The notes below the pieces were generated by a model. The model was not told the DNA's origin and ran no database searches. It saw only the letters and a program-made list of their open reading frames with translations. Position numbers and translations under genes: made by a program. From Scenedesmus sp. ARA3 (Eukaryota > Chlorophyta > Chlorophyceae > Sphaeropleales > Scenedesmaceae): a stretch of DNA of 64,000 bases. Positions 1 through 12,897 of the stretch are shown here, piece by piece. Location of the stretch: assembly GCA_004335835.1 (NCBI GenBank), contig RWJK01001312.1:97296-161295 (forward strand), read 5' to 3'. Positions within the stretch are counted from its first letter, which is position 1. The number at the start of each line of letters is the position of its first letter.

Positions 1-7
1 ACAGCGT

Positions 8-467
8 GTGCGTGTACTTGTGTCGCAGGTGCATCAAGGTGCCAGGCGGTGCCAGGGCACACATGTATTATCCCCTCTTATCCACAATTGTGCGCGTGTG
101 TACTTGCAGAATTGCGTGGCAGGTGACGCCGCACCCGCAATATGTGGCCGTGACAATCGTTGCCCCGTTACACCACTGAGCAGCTGCTGGCGTGCAATAA
201 CAGCATGCGCGTGTACTTGTGTCGCAGGTGCATCAAGGTGCCAGGCGGTGCCAGCCACCCACATGTACTATCCTCTCATATCAACAGCGTGTGTGTGCAC
301 TTGCACAGTTATGTTGCAGGTGACGCCGCACCCGCAGTGTGTGGTGGCGGTGACAATCGTCGTCCCATCATACCACTGAGCAGCTGCCGGCGGGCAATAA
401 CAGCGTGCGCGTGTACTATCCTCTCTAATCAACAGCATGTGCGTGTACTTGCACGTTTGTGTCGCAG
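8..467 (+). repeat. Acceptor-side tandem echoes of the downstream terminal exon
   Basis: A roughly 197-199 bp unit is repeated, then a shorter 148 bp step leads to the true exon. The block starting with CGTGTACTTGTGTCGCAGG occurs at 11 and again at 210. The exon head that follows the acceptor CAG recurs at 123 and 320 and then at 468, where it becomes the real exon. Both echoes keep the acceptor and the reading frame for about 15 codons and then hit a TGA. They are interpreted as intronic relics of duplication across the 3' splice site. Confidence 0.75.
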
Positions 468-632
468 GTGACGCCGCACCCGCAGTGTGTGGTGGCGGTT
501 ACCATAATGGGCTCTGCTGCCAACTCTACTGGCCAGGACTTCTTCTTCAATGGGCTAGCCGTTGTGCCCATCACACAGTCAAACCTCAATCGAATCGACC
601 AGCGCTCCAAACGCGCCTTCCGTTTTGAGTGA
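468..632 (+). CDS. Terminal exon of an unrecognised gene (5' part outside the window)
   Basis: The exon follows a TGTCGCAG acceptor and gives 54 codons plus TGA in phase 0. It encodes VTPHPQCVVAVTIMG..., then a hydrophobic FFFNGLAVVP stretch and a basic tail ending KRAFRFE. I do not recognise the family. Only the C-terminus is present, because earlier exons lie upstream of the window. Support comes from the sustained non-repetitive reading frame and from the two degraded copies of its first 15 codons upstream, which are the echo pattern seen at proven exons elsewhere in the window. A TGTAA at 1497-1501 could be its poly(A) signal, which would imply a 3' UTR of about 860 nt. Confidence 0.5.
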   Translation: MTPHPQCVVAVTIMGSAANSTGQDFFFNGLAVVPITQSNLNRIDQRSKRAFRFE

Positions 633-3048
633 AGTGGATCCTGGACCGTGGATGATTATGCACGTGCTGTCTGCTTTTTGCGATCAGCATCTGTTTATGT
701 AGGTCCCACATGGAGCGTGCATGCCGCGCGGCTGCAAGGACACAGTACTTTTTGGACTTCAAGTTGCTGTGCCAAGACCAGAGGGTGCTGGCCCTAAGCA
801 TCCTTGATGCTTTGTGTTACAACTGTGTGTGAGAAAAATCCAGTATGCATTGTGCAGTCAATGTGCTCTGAGAGAATATGTACACGTGCGTGCAAGCGCA
901 CACCTGTCATCTTCAGTTGGGTTCTGTGCCATGAACGGCACGCGTTGCCGACGCGGCATGTTCGTGTTGCAGTGGCTGGCCTCGACCGACCTGCGCAGGG
1001 TCTGCAGCTCAAGTTGTCAAAATGCCGTCATTCGCGTTGCTGCATTATGCTGTCACCATTCCAAGCACCTAGTGATTTATTGTGCATGGCACCGATATGT
1101 TGTGCCAGGGATGGCTGTTGCTGCAGCTCTGACTACGGGGCCCATCCACTGGGTGCCAACCTGTTATTCAATGGCAGGTTGCATGGCTTTTGAGCCGCAG
1201 TTGTCACAAGGCCACGGGGTTGGGGGGCTGACTATGGGGCCCATCCGGTGGGCCAGTGGCACTGGGTTCCAACCTGCCATGCACAACAGCGGTTTAACGC
1301 CATGGTGGCCTTTGGTGGTGCACTTCTAGACATGTGACTGACGCAATATGCTACATTGTGCTACTGCAATGCGTGTTACCTGCAATTCTTTATGCTACCA
1401 GCTGGGTGTACTGCTGTTGTCACCCCATGCATATGGCCAGCAGGTGGCTGAGCCTGACCAATGGTGTCATCAGCTTGGGCTGCGTAAATATGTATATGTA
1501 ATCATAATTTATTTGATCATTTTGAAACCAACGTGTTTGCGACTCAGCGCAGAGCAGCAACATCACTTCGTATGTTATGTGCATCAACAACATGTTTCCT
1601 GGCGTGCAATGCTCGCGACATCACTGGATAACAAATCATCAATCAATACCGATATCAAAAATGCCACTGCGACAGAGAGGCGGGGGAGTCACCCGCCACG
1701 CAGCTTCTGGCTCCTGCTTTTCTGGCGATTCTGGCACACTGGAGTGACCGTCTTCAGTGCGTTCGTACGGAGTCGAACCAGCCGTGATAAAAGATGATAC
1801 AGAAAACAAAATTTTCAGTGATAATACGTGCGACATGATTTGACTCGGTGGTGCAATTTGGTGTGACCAACACGCCCAACGCAGTATCAGTGACGAAGCA
1901 TGGGCGATTCGGACAAAGCTTGAAGCACCTTGAGGACTGATGATTGAATTCCTTCACTAAGATTGGGGCAAGAGCTGGCAGAAAGTCACACCGTCACTGT
2001 CACTCGGGTTTGGTTGGGCCGCAACCCCCAGCACTACATAAGGTGCCAAGTGCGCAGCACCAGCTCAATCTGTTACACTGACTGTCGCCCAACACGCTGC
2101 GCTTGCAATCCTGATCATTGTTGCGTCGTGCGTGCTGCTGTTAGCGCCGGTGAGGCTGATCACTTGGCAGCATGCCAGCCGAAGCCAGCGGCATGATGCA
2201 GCACAAATCACGAGCAATTTAATGTCGACAAGCTGCAGTAATTTGGTAGCCCCAGCTCGCAAGCCAGCAGCCCGCAGTTTGCCGCTTGAATGAACTGCTG
2301 GTGCCCAGCTCGCACGTACCAGCATCATCGCTGTATTGTTCGAACAATCTTTATATAATACGCAGGGCATGCTGTCAGGCAGATACGTCAATGTACAGGG
2401 CGTGCTTTACTTGTGAAATCTGAAAACCGGCAGCTGCGCTTTTATGAACGTTACAGAATTTTGATGCGCAAAAAATCACAGCACTGCATTCGACCCGAGA
2501 TGTGAAGCCTTGCTGTCTCTGCTCCCTGCGCTCACCACAGACTATCGCCTCCTACTGGCCCCATCACCAGGTGCCCTTGGCGTGTGCAGCAACGAGCCGA
2601 ACCGGTGAGTTCGTCAGCAGCTGTGACAAACAGCAGTGCTGATGGAAAACAGGTACTCCATGATCAGCAGCCTCAGGAGCCGTGCCTGCCACGTGCTCTC
2701 AGGCTGTACAGTATTGGCCAGTGGCCATGGCAGAGCATGCAGCTGCAGCAATGCGCACCAGGCAGCTGCAGCGCAGCTCGCTGCCAGATACATCGCGGCG
2801 GTGTGTGCAAACAGCACCCTAAGAGCTTCTGCAGCAGTGCAGAGGCCTTCTGAACATGTGTGCAACAGTGTCGGTTGCGCTGCAGCGAGTAGTGGTTTGG
2901 GCGTCACGCGTACGGCTCACGGAGCCTGCATGCTATCACAGCAATGGGACCCATATACATGGGATGCTATGCAGCAGCAGCACACTGCTTCCCACATACA
3001 GGCGCAATTGCCTTCCTACCTGCCACCCCAATTACACTTTCTTACTGC
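633..3048. other. Intergenic / untranslated region, no gene supported
   Basis: No reading frame here combines an ATG, codon bias and splice signals. It holds the presumed 3' UTR of the first gene and a degenerate direct repeat at about 1131-1190 and 1219-1285, both containing GGGGCCCATCC and an AACCTG...ATGGCAGG-like stretch. An AT-richer stretch lies at about 1480-1980. The promoter of the secreted protein gene probably lies near the right end. Confidence 0.5.
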
Positions 3049-3466
3049 CCCTTGTGCCTGCCATGCCTCCCCTGCCGCAGGGACCCTCTCTTGACTACCA
3101 CACCCCAGGCAGTACTTCACACCCACACCTCAACCACAGATTGTCATCATGAGCCGCTTCCTTGCAGCAGCGCTGCTGCTGGCAGCCCTGCCGGCCCTGC
3201 TTGCTCAGCCGAACTGCCGCTCTGACTACATCCTGCTGCTGCCCGCCGTGCCTCCCCTGCCCTCACCACAACCCAGGCAGTAATACACACCCACACCCCA
3301 ACCAAACAAGAGCCGCATCCTAGCAGCAGTGCTGCTACTGGCAGCCCTGCCAGTCCTGCTTGCTCAGCCAAACTGCCGCTCTGACTACATCCTGTTGCTG
3401 CCCCCTGTGCCTCCCCTGCCCTCGCCACACCCCAGGCAGTAACCCACACCCACACCTCAACCAAAA
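3049..3466 (+). repeat. Start-codon echoes: repeated 5' leader plus signal-peptide region
   Basis: The segment containing the leader, start and signal peptide of the secreted protein occurs three times with a period near 159 bp: start codons or their equivalents at 3149, about 3308 and 3467. A faint fourth leader copy lies at about 3049-3140. The copy at 3149 is an intact 44-residue ORF (3149-3283, TAA stop) that begins MSRFLAAALLLAALPALLAQ. The middle copy has AAG in place of ATG. Only the last copy continues into the mature protein. Confidence 0.8.
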
Positions 3467-5858
3467 ATGAGCCGCATTCTTGCAGCAGGACTGTTGCTGG
3501 CAGCCCTGCCAGCCCTGCTTGCTCAGCAGGCACCCAGACCACAGGAGCCAATCCCAGAGTCTGCTGTCAGCATCGCCCAGGACGGCATTGAATTTGCTTT
3601 CCGGCCATTCAACGCCAGCAACCCTAAGGCAACCACCTGCGAAACAACCTGCAGCTCCACGTATGGCTGGGCGTCCTTGTATGCCGGCACTCAGAACCGC
3701 ACCCTGTGCACAATGAAGGTTGGCAGCAGCATCATGGTTGGTGAGTTCAAGCTGCTGAGAAGTTGCCACTGCCGTGTGCTGCATGGCATGCGGCAATTGG
3801 CAGTCTCACAACTAGTTGTATGGCATGCAGCATTCGGCAGCAGTTTCAAGGCATGCAGCATCCGGCAGCAGCCGGCTCAAATCAAAGTTTTTTTGCCATG
3901 CAGCATCCAGCAGCATTGTGATGTCTGTCCCAAGCAGCAGCTCCCACAACGAGCCCTCTGCTGCCAGGCGCTGCCAGCAGTGTTGGTCGAGGCTGGATGC
4001 TTGAATGTTGTGGACTCCCAACAGAATGTTGCTTTGTGAATCAATAAATCGCAAGCTGAGCAGCGAGGTGCAGCAGCAGGGGATCTCATAGCAGCATGTT
4101 TCCAACAAGCAAAGCATGACATCAAGTCTGGTGCTGTGTGAGCATGGCAGCATCGATCAAAGCAGCTGCCCAGCTGGCCTGGCTGGCTGGCATGCAGAAC
4201 CAGCAACGCATTGCCTAAACAGCGCAGCCCAGCTGTTCAGCTGAGAGTCACATGTTTCCCCAGTTGTAGAAAGTAACACCATGCCATGTGTGTTGTGTCT
4301 GCTGTGCATGCACAGGTACCGCGCAGCGTGTGGGCAGCGCCTATATGTGCCAGTATAGGGTAAGTCACGCAGCATGCCTAGGAATGAGACTGAATGCATG
4401 CTGCTGGCTGCGACCGAGCACTATGCAGCTGCACTGCGCATGCCAGCAGCTGCACCTGCAGGTGGTTAGCACACGTCACTCTTGCATCAGGCATGCAGCA
4501 ACACACCCACCAGCCTGCAAGCTGTTGCAGCAGCAACAGCGGCATTGCCACCTGGCACGACGCAGCAGTGCACTGTTAGGGGCACAGCAGTATGATCTCA
4601 GGCAGCAGGAGCAGCAGCGAATGCATTGCAGACGGCATTGTACCCCAGCATGCTTGCTGACGACAGGCACTGCCCAAAATGCTCACTCTGCTGCATACTC
4701 ACACATCCTCTGCCCTTCATTTGCTCAACAGGCCAGCGCTACAGCAAGGACCCCTGTCAGCGTCCGTCGTGGCTTCAGTTGCGGTTGCGCCTACGCGTGC
4801 GCGGTAAGTAACTATGCCATAAGTACAGCCGGCTTCATAGTGGTGGTGGAGGCAGGATATGTTGATATGTGTGGCACACAGCCATTGCTCTGCCTGGCAG
4901 CTGCATGGGATATTACAGCAGCTGTTGCGCAGCAGGCAGTGTGACGATCTTCACTCTAGAGTCAATCCTTCCGTGCCTTCGTGGGCAGTGCAGGTTTTCA
5001 AATGTAACCGTGTCGCATGTGTGTTGGCGGCACGGCCTTGGTGGTTGCTGTACAACACATATGTCTGCCAGCCCGTGACCTCATGTGCTCATTTAATGGC
5101 CGTCCGCTGCTGCTGCTGCCGCCGCTGCTACTAGGCCGCTGACTACGAATATGACTGGGTAAGCAGGCGCCGGCCATGCATAGACTCTTAAGCTTGCAAT
5201 ATTGCCCTGCTTGGGCATCATTGCAGTTCTTGATGCAGTGTTGGCAGCAGCTGTGGGCATACTGTGCTTGTTTGTGCTTTGATGTGCAGCGTTGCCGCAG
5301 CAGCAGCAGAAGCAGCAGAAGCAGCAGCAGCAGCAGCAGCAGCACTGCCTTGATGTCACTGCAGCAAGCACGTATGGCAAGCACCCACTGTACATGTGGT
5401 TCCCACATGTGCTTGCAACTGACACGACTGGCATCAAACCTTGCAGACAACAACCTGGCTTCAACCCTTCCACTTTCTATGCAACAGCTGTATCTGTGTA
5501 TACACCACGAAGCAGCTGCACAACACCCCCACTCACAACTCATATTCGCATGTGCTCCTGCCTGCAGAACTACGACAACAACAACACCCCAGGTGGCGCA
5601 CCCAAGCCCGGCAACACAAACGTCGACTACGAGGCCTCCAAATGCCGCAAGACCTTCTGGAACCAGTCCCCTGCTCCTACTGCTGCAACCGGCCCCAAAT
5701 GCACCTGCGCAACCGGCTGCATGTGCCGCGCGAGGATCGGCACCACTGGCAAGAACTATGTGACTGGCTGGGTGGCCAACAATGGCAACAGCTGCATCAC
5801 GCACATGGGAGCGCAGCGTAGGTACGATCTCTTCTTCCAGTGCCGCCCCAAGGCTTGA
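3467..5858 (+). CDS. Small secreted cysteine-rich protein, 5 exons, 234 aa
   Basis: Exons are 3467-3740, 4316-4359, 4732-4803, 5135-5158 and 5568-5858 (TGA). All have GT-AG borders and the phases join to 705 nt exactly. Exon 4 is a 24-nt micro-exon encoding AADYEYDW. The protein starts with a clear signal peptide (MSRILAAGLLLAALPALLAQ) and is probably exported to the wall or medium. The mature part holds two resembling halves. Residues around 55-107 contain a CETTC segment, a later Cys and an AQR...Y.CQY ending. The last 55 residues contain CTCATGCMC, another Cys and AQRR...FQC. I do not recognise a named domain, so the function is unknown. The ATG at 3467 is chosen because only this copy of the repeated signal-peptide region continues in frame. 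Confidence 0.75.
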
Positions 5859-7415
5859 AATCAGCCATGAGCTCCGGGCTTGAAGAACGGCAGCTGGTGA
5901 TTGGAGGCATGTGAGTGAGGAAGGCTGCTGAGTGATGCACAGTAGCGTAGCAGATGCTTGATCAGAGTAGTGGTGGGTGAGCTGGCAGTAAGTGCAGCAA
6001 ACACAGTGTTGAATCAAGTGTGGACCATCCTAACGCAGCTCACTCAGCACATGCACTTCATACTTGAGGCTGCGGATGCACCAACTGCACTGCAGTTGCT
6101 GAAAGCAGCTGTTGAGGTACAGTACACACTGTTATTGGCGCAGTACTGCGTGCTGCACTGCGTCTGGCTATGCAGCCGGCTCATGCAGCAGCAGGTAGCC
6201 AGCAGTTTCTTGGCTCGTATGCATGAGCTATGTGGCAGTGCATTGCAGCAGCATGCGTTCCACTGCAACTTGAGTAGGCCTAGGAGTTTGAGACGTGATC
6301 TTGTGGTATACATTGGTCACTAATAGCACAACCTGTTGTCAATGCGACAGTGACTTCAGGCAGCTTGCCTCTATGAAAGTGTTGCTTGCAACAACTCTTG
6401 GTGCAGCCGTTGCTGCTGTGCATAGCTTGCAGATGCTGCATGTCGCAAGGCATTGATTCTTATGCATGATGGATGTTGCGGACAGCAGGCAACTTGCAGA
6501 TGCAATGGCGTTTCTTTGATAGTAGAACCAGGCATAGCTAGGTGAGGCTCTTTATGAAGAGACTGATCAGTCGCCAATAACACTGCGCTGTTGCAGTCGA
6601 TAACGTGGATGCATTCATCACCAATTGCATTGTACCAGTCTGCATTGAAGAGTGCTGTGTGTGACAGGATTGGACTGCGCAGTCAGAGGCATGCCTCTGT
6701 TGTCCACGCTGTGTGTCACACATTTAGGTTCCGAACCCTGCTGCCCAGCTGCAGTTGTGGTGTCTAGGAGAACATATGCATGTGTCAGCAGAGCCCGCAC
6801 AATGTACGCACCACCAAATCAATTAACATGGACGTCCTGAAGCATACAAGACAGCAGGTTGGGAAGCAGCGTTGCAGTGTATACGTAACCCACGAGAGCC
6901 ATCACACAACAAAGCTTCACACACCAGACCTGGCTTGTGCCTTGCAGCCCTCAACACGTGAACTGGCTATGGGTGAAGGATGAGGCGATGCAAGGCTTCC
7001 AAGCGCCGCATGTACCGTGTGAGCTGTGCAATGGGCAGCAACACATCAGGGCCCAGCCGCCTGCAAAGTGCAATACTCCTCGTTGAGTGGAGCATGTAAT
7101 GTAATGTAATGCAATAACACAGGCAAACGCCATGCATGCAGCCATCAGACACATGGTAAGCAAACATGCAAGACCCTTCAGTGATCCAACCAGGGCATCA
7201 CACCAAAGAAATGCATGCGCATGGATCTGGGCATGCAGCAGCAGTGCATTTACCTCACATTGCAAGTTGGCGTGGGCAATCTAGCAGAACGGCGTGCAGA
7301 TGCAGCCCAACGTGATCATGATGTCAATGTTTAGCAGCCCGCTGCACCAAAAATGCGGCCCCAATCGGATTTGCGCTACACTCTGCACTCAGCAACACCA
7401 TTGCATGCACCTGCT
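5859..7415. other. Convergent intergenic region
   Basis: This lies between the 3' ends of the secreted protein gene (+) and the SCD1-like gene (-). No coding frame is supported. It contains three overlapping TGTAA pentamers on the + strand at 7095-7109, a possible poly(A) signal cluster for the secreted protein gene, although they lie 1.24 kb past its stop. Confidence 0.4.
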
Positions 7416-10400
7416 TTACAGCCATGCATCCGCAGCTGCGCCCACAGGCTTACTGCAGTTCCACACAGAAACTAGCCCGCTGCTGTGCCCTGCTGCCAAC
7501 ACATCTGCCACGGGATCCATTGCCATCACAGACACAGCCGCTGCGGCAGCAGGCTGCGCCTGGCTGACCAGCAGCTGAGGCATGCGCATTGGGCTGCAAG
7601 ACAGCACATCAGGCAGGCCCCACACAGCGCATGTCCTGTCAGCTGCACCTGGTAGGCATTGCAGCAAGCAGCCAGGGCAGAAGGGCGTGTTGTCAGTAGC
7701 ATGGCAGAGTAAGGGCAGCTGAAAAACACCGGCAAGCGTGCTGAACGTGTATGGCATCGCTAAGCTGTACATAGATTGTACAGCCCTCCACCTTCTGCAT
7801 TTCATATGCACATGCACAAAGCAATCCCTGCCAGCCCAGCAGCTGCATGTGCCAAACCCACCTGACACCACTGTCTCATCGCCCTGCGCCAGCAAGTACA
7901 CAGGAGAGGCGTGCTGCTGCATCAGCGCATGCAGCTCTCCCCGTAAGCCCCACACGCCAACAGTGCCATCCGCAGCGCCTGTCACCAGCCGCACACAAGC
8001 CCCACCGCTGCTGCTGCTGCTGCTGGTCTGGCAAGACACTGCTGATGCTGCTGTCACAGCGCCGCCGTGCCCTACACAGACTGCCTGGCAAGCACCAGAT
8101 GAGGCATCCCACAGGCGAGCAGTCCAGTCATCACTGCCAGTGAGCAGCAGTGGCAGCGCCCTGCTGCACTGCTGCCCTGCAGCAGCTGCTGCCGCTGCTG
8201 CTGCTGCTGCTGCTGGCAGGAAGGAGGTTTGTGTGACGCGGCCTTGGTGCCCTTGGCATGTTGCTAGCGGCTTCGATGGCTGCAAATCCAGCAGGGCAAC
8301 AGCAGATGTACACAAAACGAGCGCACATCGGAGCTTTGTAGCGCACACGACGGAGGTGCAAAGGCAAAAAAAGAACAACCGTTTGAGGAAGTGTTAGGGT
8401 TAACCCTCATCATGAGCTGTTGCTGCAGACTGGCTGGTCAGGTCTTGTGTTTGCTGCACATGAGCTGCTGCAACCCCTCCACGCTTCTGCCCGATTAGAG
8501 CCAAAGCGCAACAAGTTTGTTTGCAGCAGCTCCCGCTGGCCACTGTGCACACAGTGCATACAGCACTTCCACAGCAACTGCAAGCCTCAAACCTACGCAA
8601 CTCTGCTTGTACTATGTGTCCTGCTGTATTGATGCTCACCTGCCGCATGTCCCACACGAGCACGGTGCCGTCTGCACAGCCTGCTGCTGCCAGCACGCCA
8701 TCCTCACGCACCGACAGGCTGCAGACACCGCCCGCACCGCCACTGCAGCTGCCGCTGCCGCCACTGCTGCTGCCGCCAGCATCAGATGGAAGATCTGCAG
8801 GGGAGAAGCCCAAGCTTGCAGCAGCTCTCTTGGGCTTCCGCAGGTCCCAGAGGAGCACGGCTGTGGCTGATTTGCTGCTGCTGCTGCTGCTGGGCCTGCT
8901 GAGACCAGTCAGCACTGCATTTGGATTGCGCTGCAGCAGGTGCAGTGCAGAGACAGAGCTACCAAGACCTGCAGGCAGCACACCATCAACAGTTATGCCC
9001 TGAAATTCAGGCCTTTGGCTGCCGGCATTTTCAGTCACCAACTTAATTGCATGTCTAAACAACAAAAGCGGCACAGTCAATTTGCTTGCATGCACATCAA
9101 GGTGCACACTGCTTCCACATAAGAGCCAAATTTAAGCGGCACAGGTTGTGGGAAAAACCCGGGGCAGGCTGTTGTAAACCAATGGCGCTGCTTTGCCTTC
9201 TGCAGCAGCGCTCACCTGACAGCTCCACACTAGCTGCTGCGCCGTGCAGGTCGACCACCCACACTGCCTGCGGCCGCGCATTGCGGATTGCTGCCCTGCT
9301 GCCATCCCGCCACAGCTTCACAACAGGCATGGCAGCAAAGCCAGCTGGCCAGACACTGCTGCTGCTGCTGTCGCCACCACTTGATGTGCTGCTGGTGTTG
9401 CTGCTGCTGCTGCTGCTGCTTTGCAATGATGGGATGGTCATGGCGGCTGACAGCTTCATGGTGCCGCTGCTGGTGTCCACAACCTGCGGTTTCAGCAGCA
9501 CCCACTGGCCAGACACACACTTTGATAGTGTCTACGGCTGCGTTACTGGTGTGACCGCTGCAGCATCCTGCACAGGACATGCAACGCACCTACAGCTGCT
9601 AAGCGATACTTGGGTGGTTGAATGCCCCAGCAGCAACAGCGCATGCACAACCGTCACTCCTGCTGTCCCTGCAGTTGTTGCCAAGTGCTGGCCTCACCTT
9701 GAGACTGCCATCCAGGCTGACAGACAGCACAGTGAAGTTGCTGGCATCGATTGCCACCACTGCCTTGCTGTGCAGTGCCGCCCACTGCAGTGCACCTGCC
9801 TGCTGCAGGCCACCACCCCTCCCCTCAACTGTGATATGCGCCTCAGCTGCCGCTGCAGCTTCAGCAGCCGCCGCTGCTGCTGCTGCTGCTGTCTCTGCAG
9901 CTGCCTCCTCTTCAGCTGTGGCGCCTGCCTTTGCGCTTGCACTGCACAAGGAGCAGCTTCTAGATGCACGCCTGCTAGCCTTATAGCTATACTGGTACTG
10001 TTGTGTCCCATCCCTTGGGCTTAACCTAGACAAACCTCTAGGACTCATTGGCCTGCTAAACCCTGCGCCACGTGGGCTCCTGGGGCTGCTGGCAAGTGCA
10101 AAAGGTGTAGTGCTGCTGCTGGTGCCGCTGCTGCCCTGTTTTGCGCCTGGCTCTGTGGCTGCTGGGACACAGCATGCCAGATGTGCTGGGCCTGAGGGGC
10201 TGGCAGTGCCAGGCTGCCTGGGGCTGCTGTGTGCAGCGCTGCTGAAGGGTCCTGCGCTGGGCTGGGTTTGCTGTTGCTGCTGCTGCTGCTGCGCTGCACA
10301 TGGGTCAAGCAGCCTGATAGGTGGTGCGATTTGCAGTTCATGCGTCGCTGCTTCCACTGCTGGCAGCTGCCCGCTGGCTCTCCCACCTTCTGCGGCACCA

Positions 10401-12865
10401 CTGCTACCAAACACATCCAAGCCACACGCCTTGAGGCCAGACACCACATGCGCTGGCAGCTGCTTGGCGACTGCCGCTAGCCCTCCACTTGCTGCATCAT
10501 CACTTGTGACAGCATGACCAGCTGCAGCGCGTATCAGTTGCAAGGGCTGTGATGTGCCAAGTAGCTCATGGCTTGCCATGCTGCTCATGTGTGCCAAGTG
10601 AGCTCTCAGGGCTAGCAGGGTGTCAGGCTCTGGTGCTGAGGGCTGTGTGAGGTGCTCTGCCGACAGCTGCATCAGCAGCAGCCATGCTGCAGGGCCTGCA
10701 GTGCAGCAGTTTGAAAGCCATCGTGACATGACAAAACGCAGGAGCATGCATGCATGCATATGCATCTATGATGCAATGCACGAGGGCACACAAACAAAAG
10801 CACCACAGCGGTTTTAGGCATCTGTGCTACCCACCAGGGGTGCCCACGCTGCACAAGTAGCACGCAAATTCAGCTCAGCAACAATGCAACCGCACTCCAG
10901 ACTAATCTCAACTGGTCAACTGGTCCCCAGTGCTGCTTTAACCATCAATCCATGGAAGCAGCGCCGCCACAACTGCATCCACTCTCATGTTCACCCACCT
11001 GAAATGCCGACCCCACACATGTAGCGCGCAAAGTCAGCCAGGCACAGCAGCACCACATCCCTGATGCTGGCCAGCTCCTCCGCCTGCAGGTAGCTGCTGC
11101 TGACAGCAAAGCTGAAGGCGCCAGCCCACAGCCACTCCGTGTGCAGCACTGGATTGCCAGCAAGGGTTGACAGCAGCTGCCGCTTGGCGCCGAATGCTGC
11201 AAAATCAGCATCAAAATCGTAGCAAAGTAGCACAGCCCAAACAGCTTTCAGTCAAGATGTGTTGTCAAAGGCTTGGCTGCAGCGTAGCTTGCATTGTACA
11301 CACGGTAAGTGCTGCTGGCCCCACAGCACGCAAGCAGCAGCTCAACATGGTGGCCTGGGGCTCCCTCTGCTTACCTGGTTGGCAGCTGGCGTGCTGAAGT
11401 TAGCCACTGCTGGGCATGTATTATGCAGCGAAACTAGGTGGACTGCATGTACTGCCTCTCTCTCACCCATAGCTGGTCATACAGCAGGTAGCTCAATTGC
11501 TGGGCTAGCGCTGCATAACAGGAACTGGCAAGCTTACCTGGTTGGCAGCTGATGGCGCAGGCCAGCTCCAGTGCCGCCAGCACCACCCGGTAGTCCTCCT
11601 GCACTGCCGCCACCTCAACGATGGAGTTGAGCATGTCAGCAAGCACATCAAACGCAGCAGCGCCCACGCGCCGCTCCCAGCTGCAACCTTTAGCAGCTGG
11701 CGTCGGCGGCCTGCTGCTGCTGTTGCTTTCTGCTGTGCTGTCAGCAGCATCAGCAGCCCCTCTGGAAGCCTGGCTGCAGCTGCTGCAGGTTGTAGCTGCA
11801 GCTGCTGCTGCTGCATGCTTGTCTACATCTGGGGAGCCTGCAGTGCTTGACGTTGCTGCAGCTGGCTGTGATACCTGCGCTGCCTTGATGCCATTGCCGT
11901 TACATGGTGATCCTGCACAAGCCACCCCACTACTACCCGCTGCTGTTGAACTGGCTTCAGCCTCTCCTGCCTCCTGCCGCTTGCTTCACAGGCCAGCTGC
12001 TTCAGGCCTTCCACAGCAGGCCTGCTGCATGCTGCGCTACCAGCTGTGCTTGCAGGTGCCGAAGCTGCCTCAGCATCCCTACAAGTAGTGCTAGAAACAG
12101 CACCTCTTTCGGTATGCCAGCTGGGGTCGGTGGTGGGGCTGTGAGATCTGCTGCTGCTGCCAGCCTTCAGCTTAGCAGACATGGAGCGGCTCATCACAGA
12201 TGCACTGAATGCAGACGCCATGGCTGATGCTGCATTGGCAAATGACTCCATGCTCTGGCTGACTTTCATGCCTGAAGGGCTGCGAGATCGAGCACTGTGG
12301 CTGCCACCAATGTTGACCCCAAAGAGTTTGCTGCTTTTTGAACTGCCTGGCTTGCCACTGTGCCTGCTGCTGCTGCTGCTGTTAGGTGGCAGCGATGATG
12401 TAGCCAGTGGATTGCGTGGGCTGCCAGGCGCTGCTTTGCCTGCTGCTGCTGGCCCTGGCGCCACCCCAGAGAAAGAAACAGACAGGCCGCTATTGCCGTT
12501 GCCTGACTTGCTGCTGCGGCCTCTGCTGGCAGCTTCCGCATTGCTGGCGCTGCTGGGCGCTGTGTTGGCTGCTGTTGCATCTGTTGTCACAATCTCCTTG
12601 AGCCGGCTGACGAGGAACCAGCCATTGCCTCCAGTCTGCAAGCACAGCAGGGCACACATGTCAGTGCCAGTGAGAGTGACAAACTAGTGTGTTTGCAGCA
12701 TGCTGAAGTCCCTCACACAACGCCCCAAAAATGGCAGTAGCAGACGCAAAAACGCCATGAAAAGAAAGCTCTCAACTGTTTAGCTCAAGGAGCTGTACAT
12801 ACCTGCAAACACAGCAGCCGCCTAGCAGCTTCCAGCTCCTCATGCGCCTCCTCCTGCTGCAGCGC

Positions 12866-12897
<32 letters not shown>

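Noticed and set aside
8..640. Transposon or satellite interpretation of the 199-bp repeats
   Set aside because: The units contain the acceptor and head of the following exon, with no terminal inverted repeats or target-site duplication, so the boundary-echo explanation is simpler.
1740..1800. tRNA-like GGTTCGACTCC on the minus strand
   Set aside because: No D-arm, anticodon arm or acceptor stem can be folded around it.
7900..8400. Plus-strand frames rich in Ala/Ser/Leu opposite the WD40 exons
   Set aside because: They are antisense shadows caused by CTG/CAG composition. The minus strand has the WD40 motifs and phase-consistent exons.
11467..11510. Possible 44-nt SCD1-like exon (LAQQLSYLLYDQLW)
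   Set aside because: It would need a 27-nt intron and does not join the next exon in phase. The exon ending at 11538 joins the one at 11196 directly in phase.
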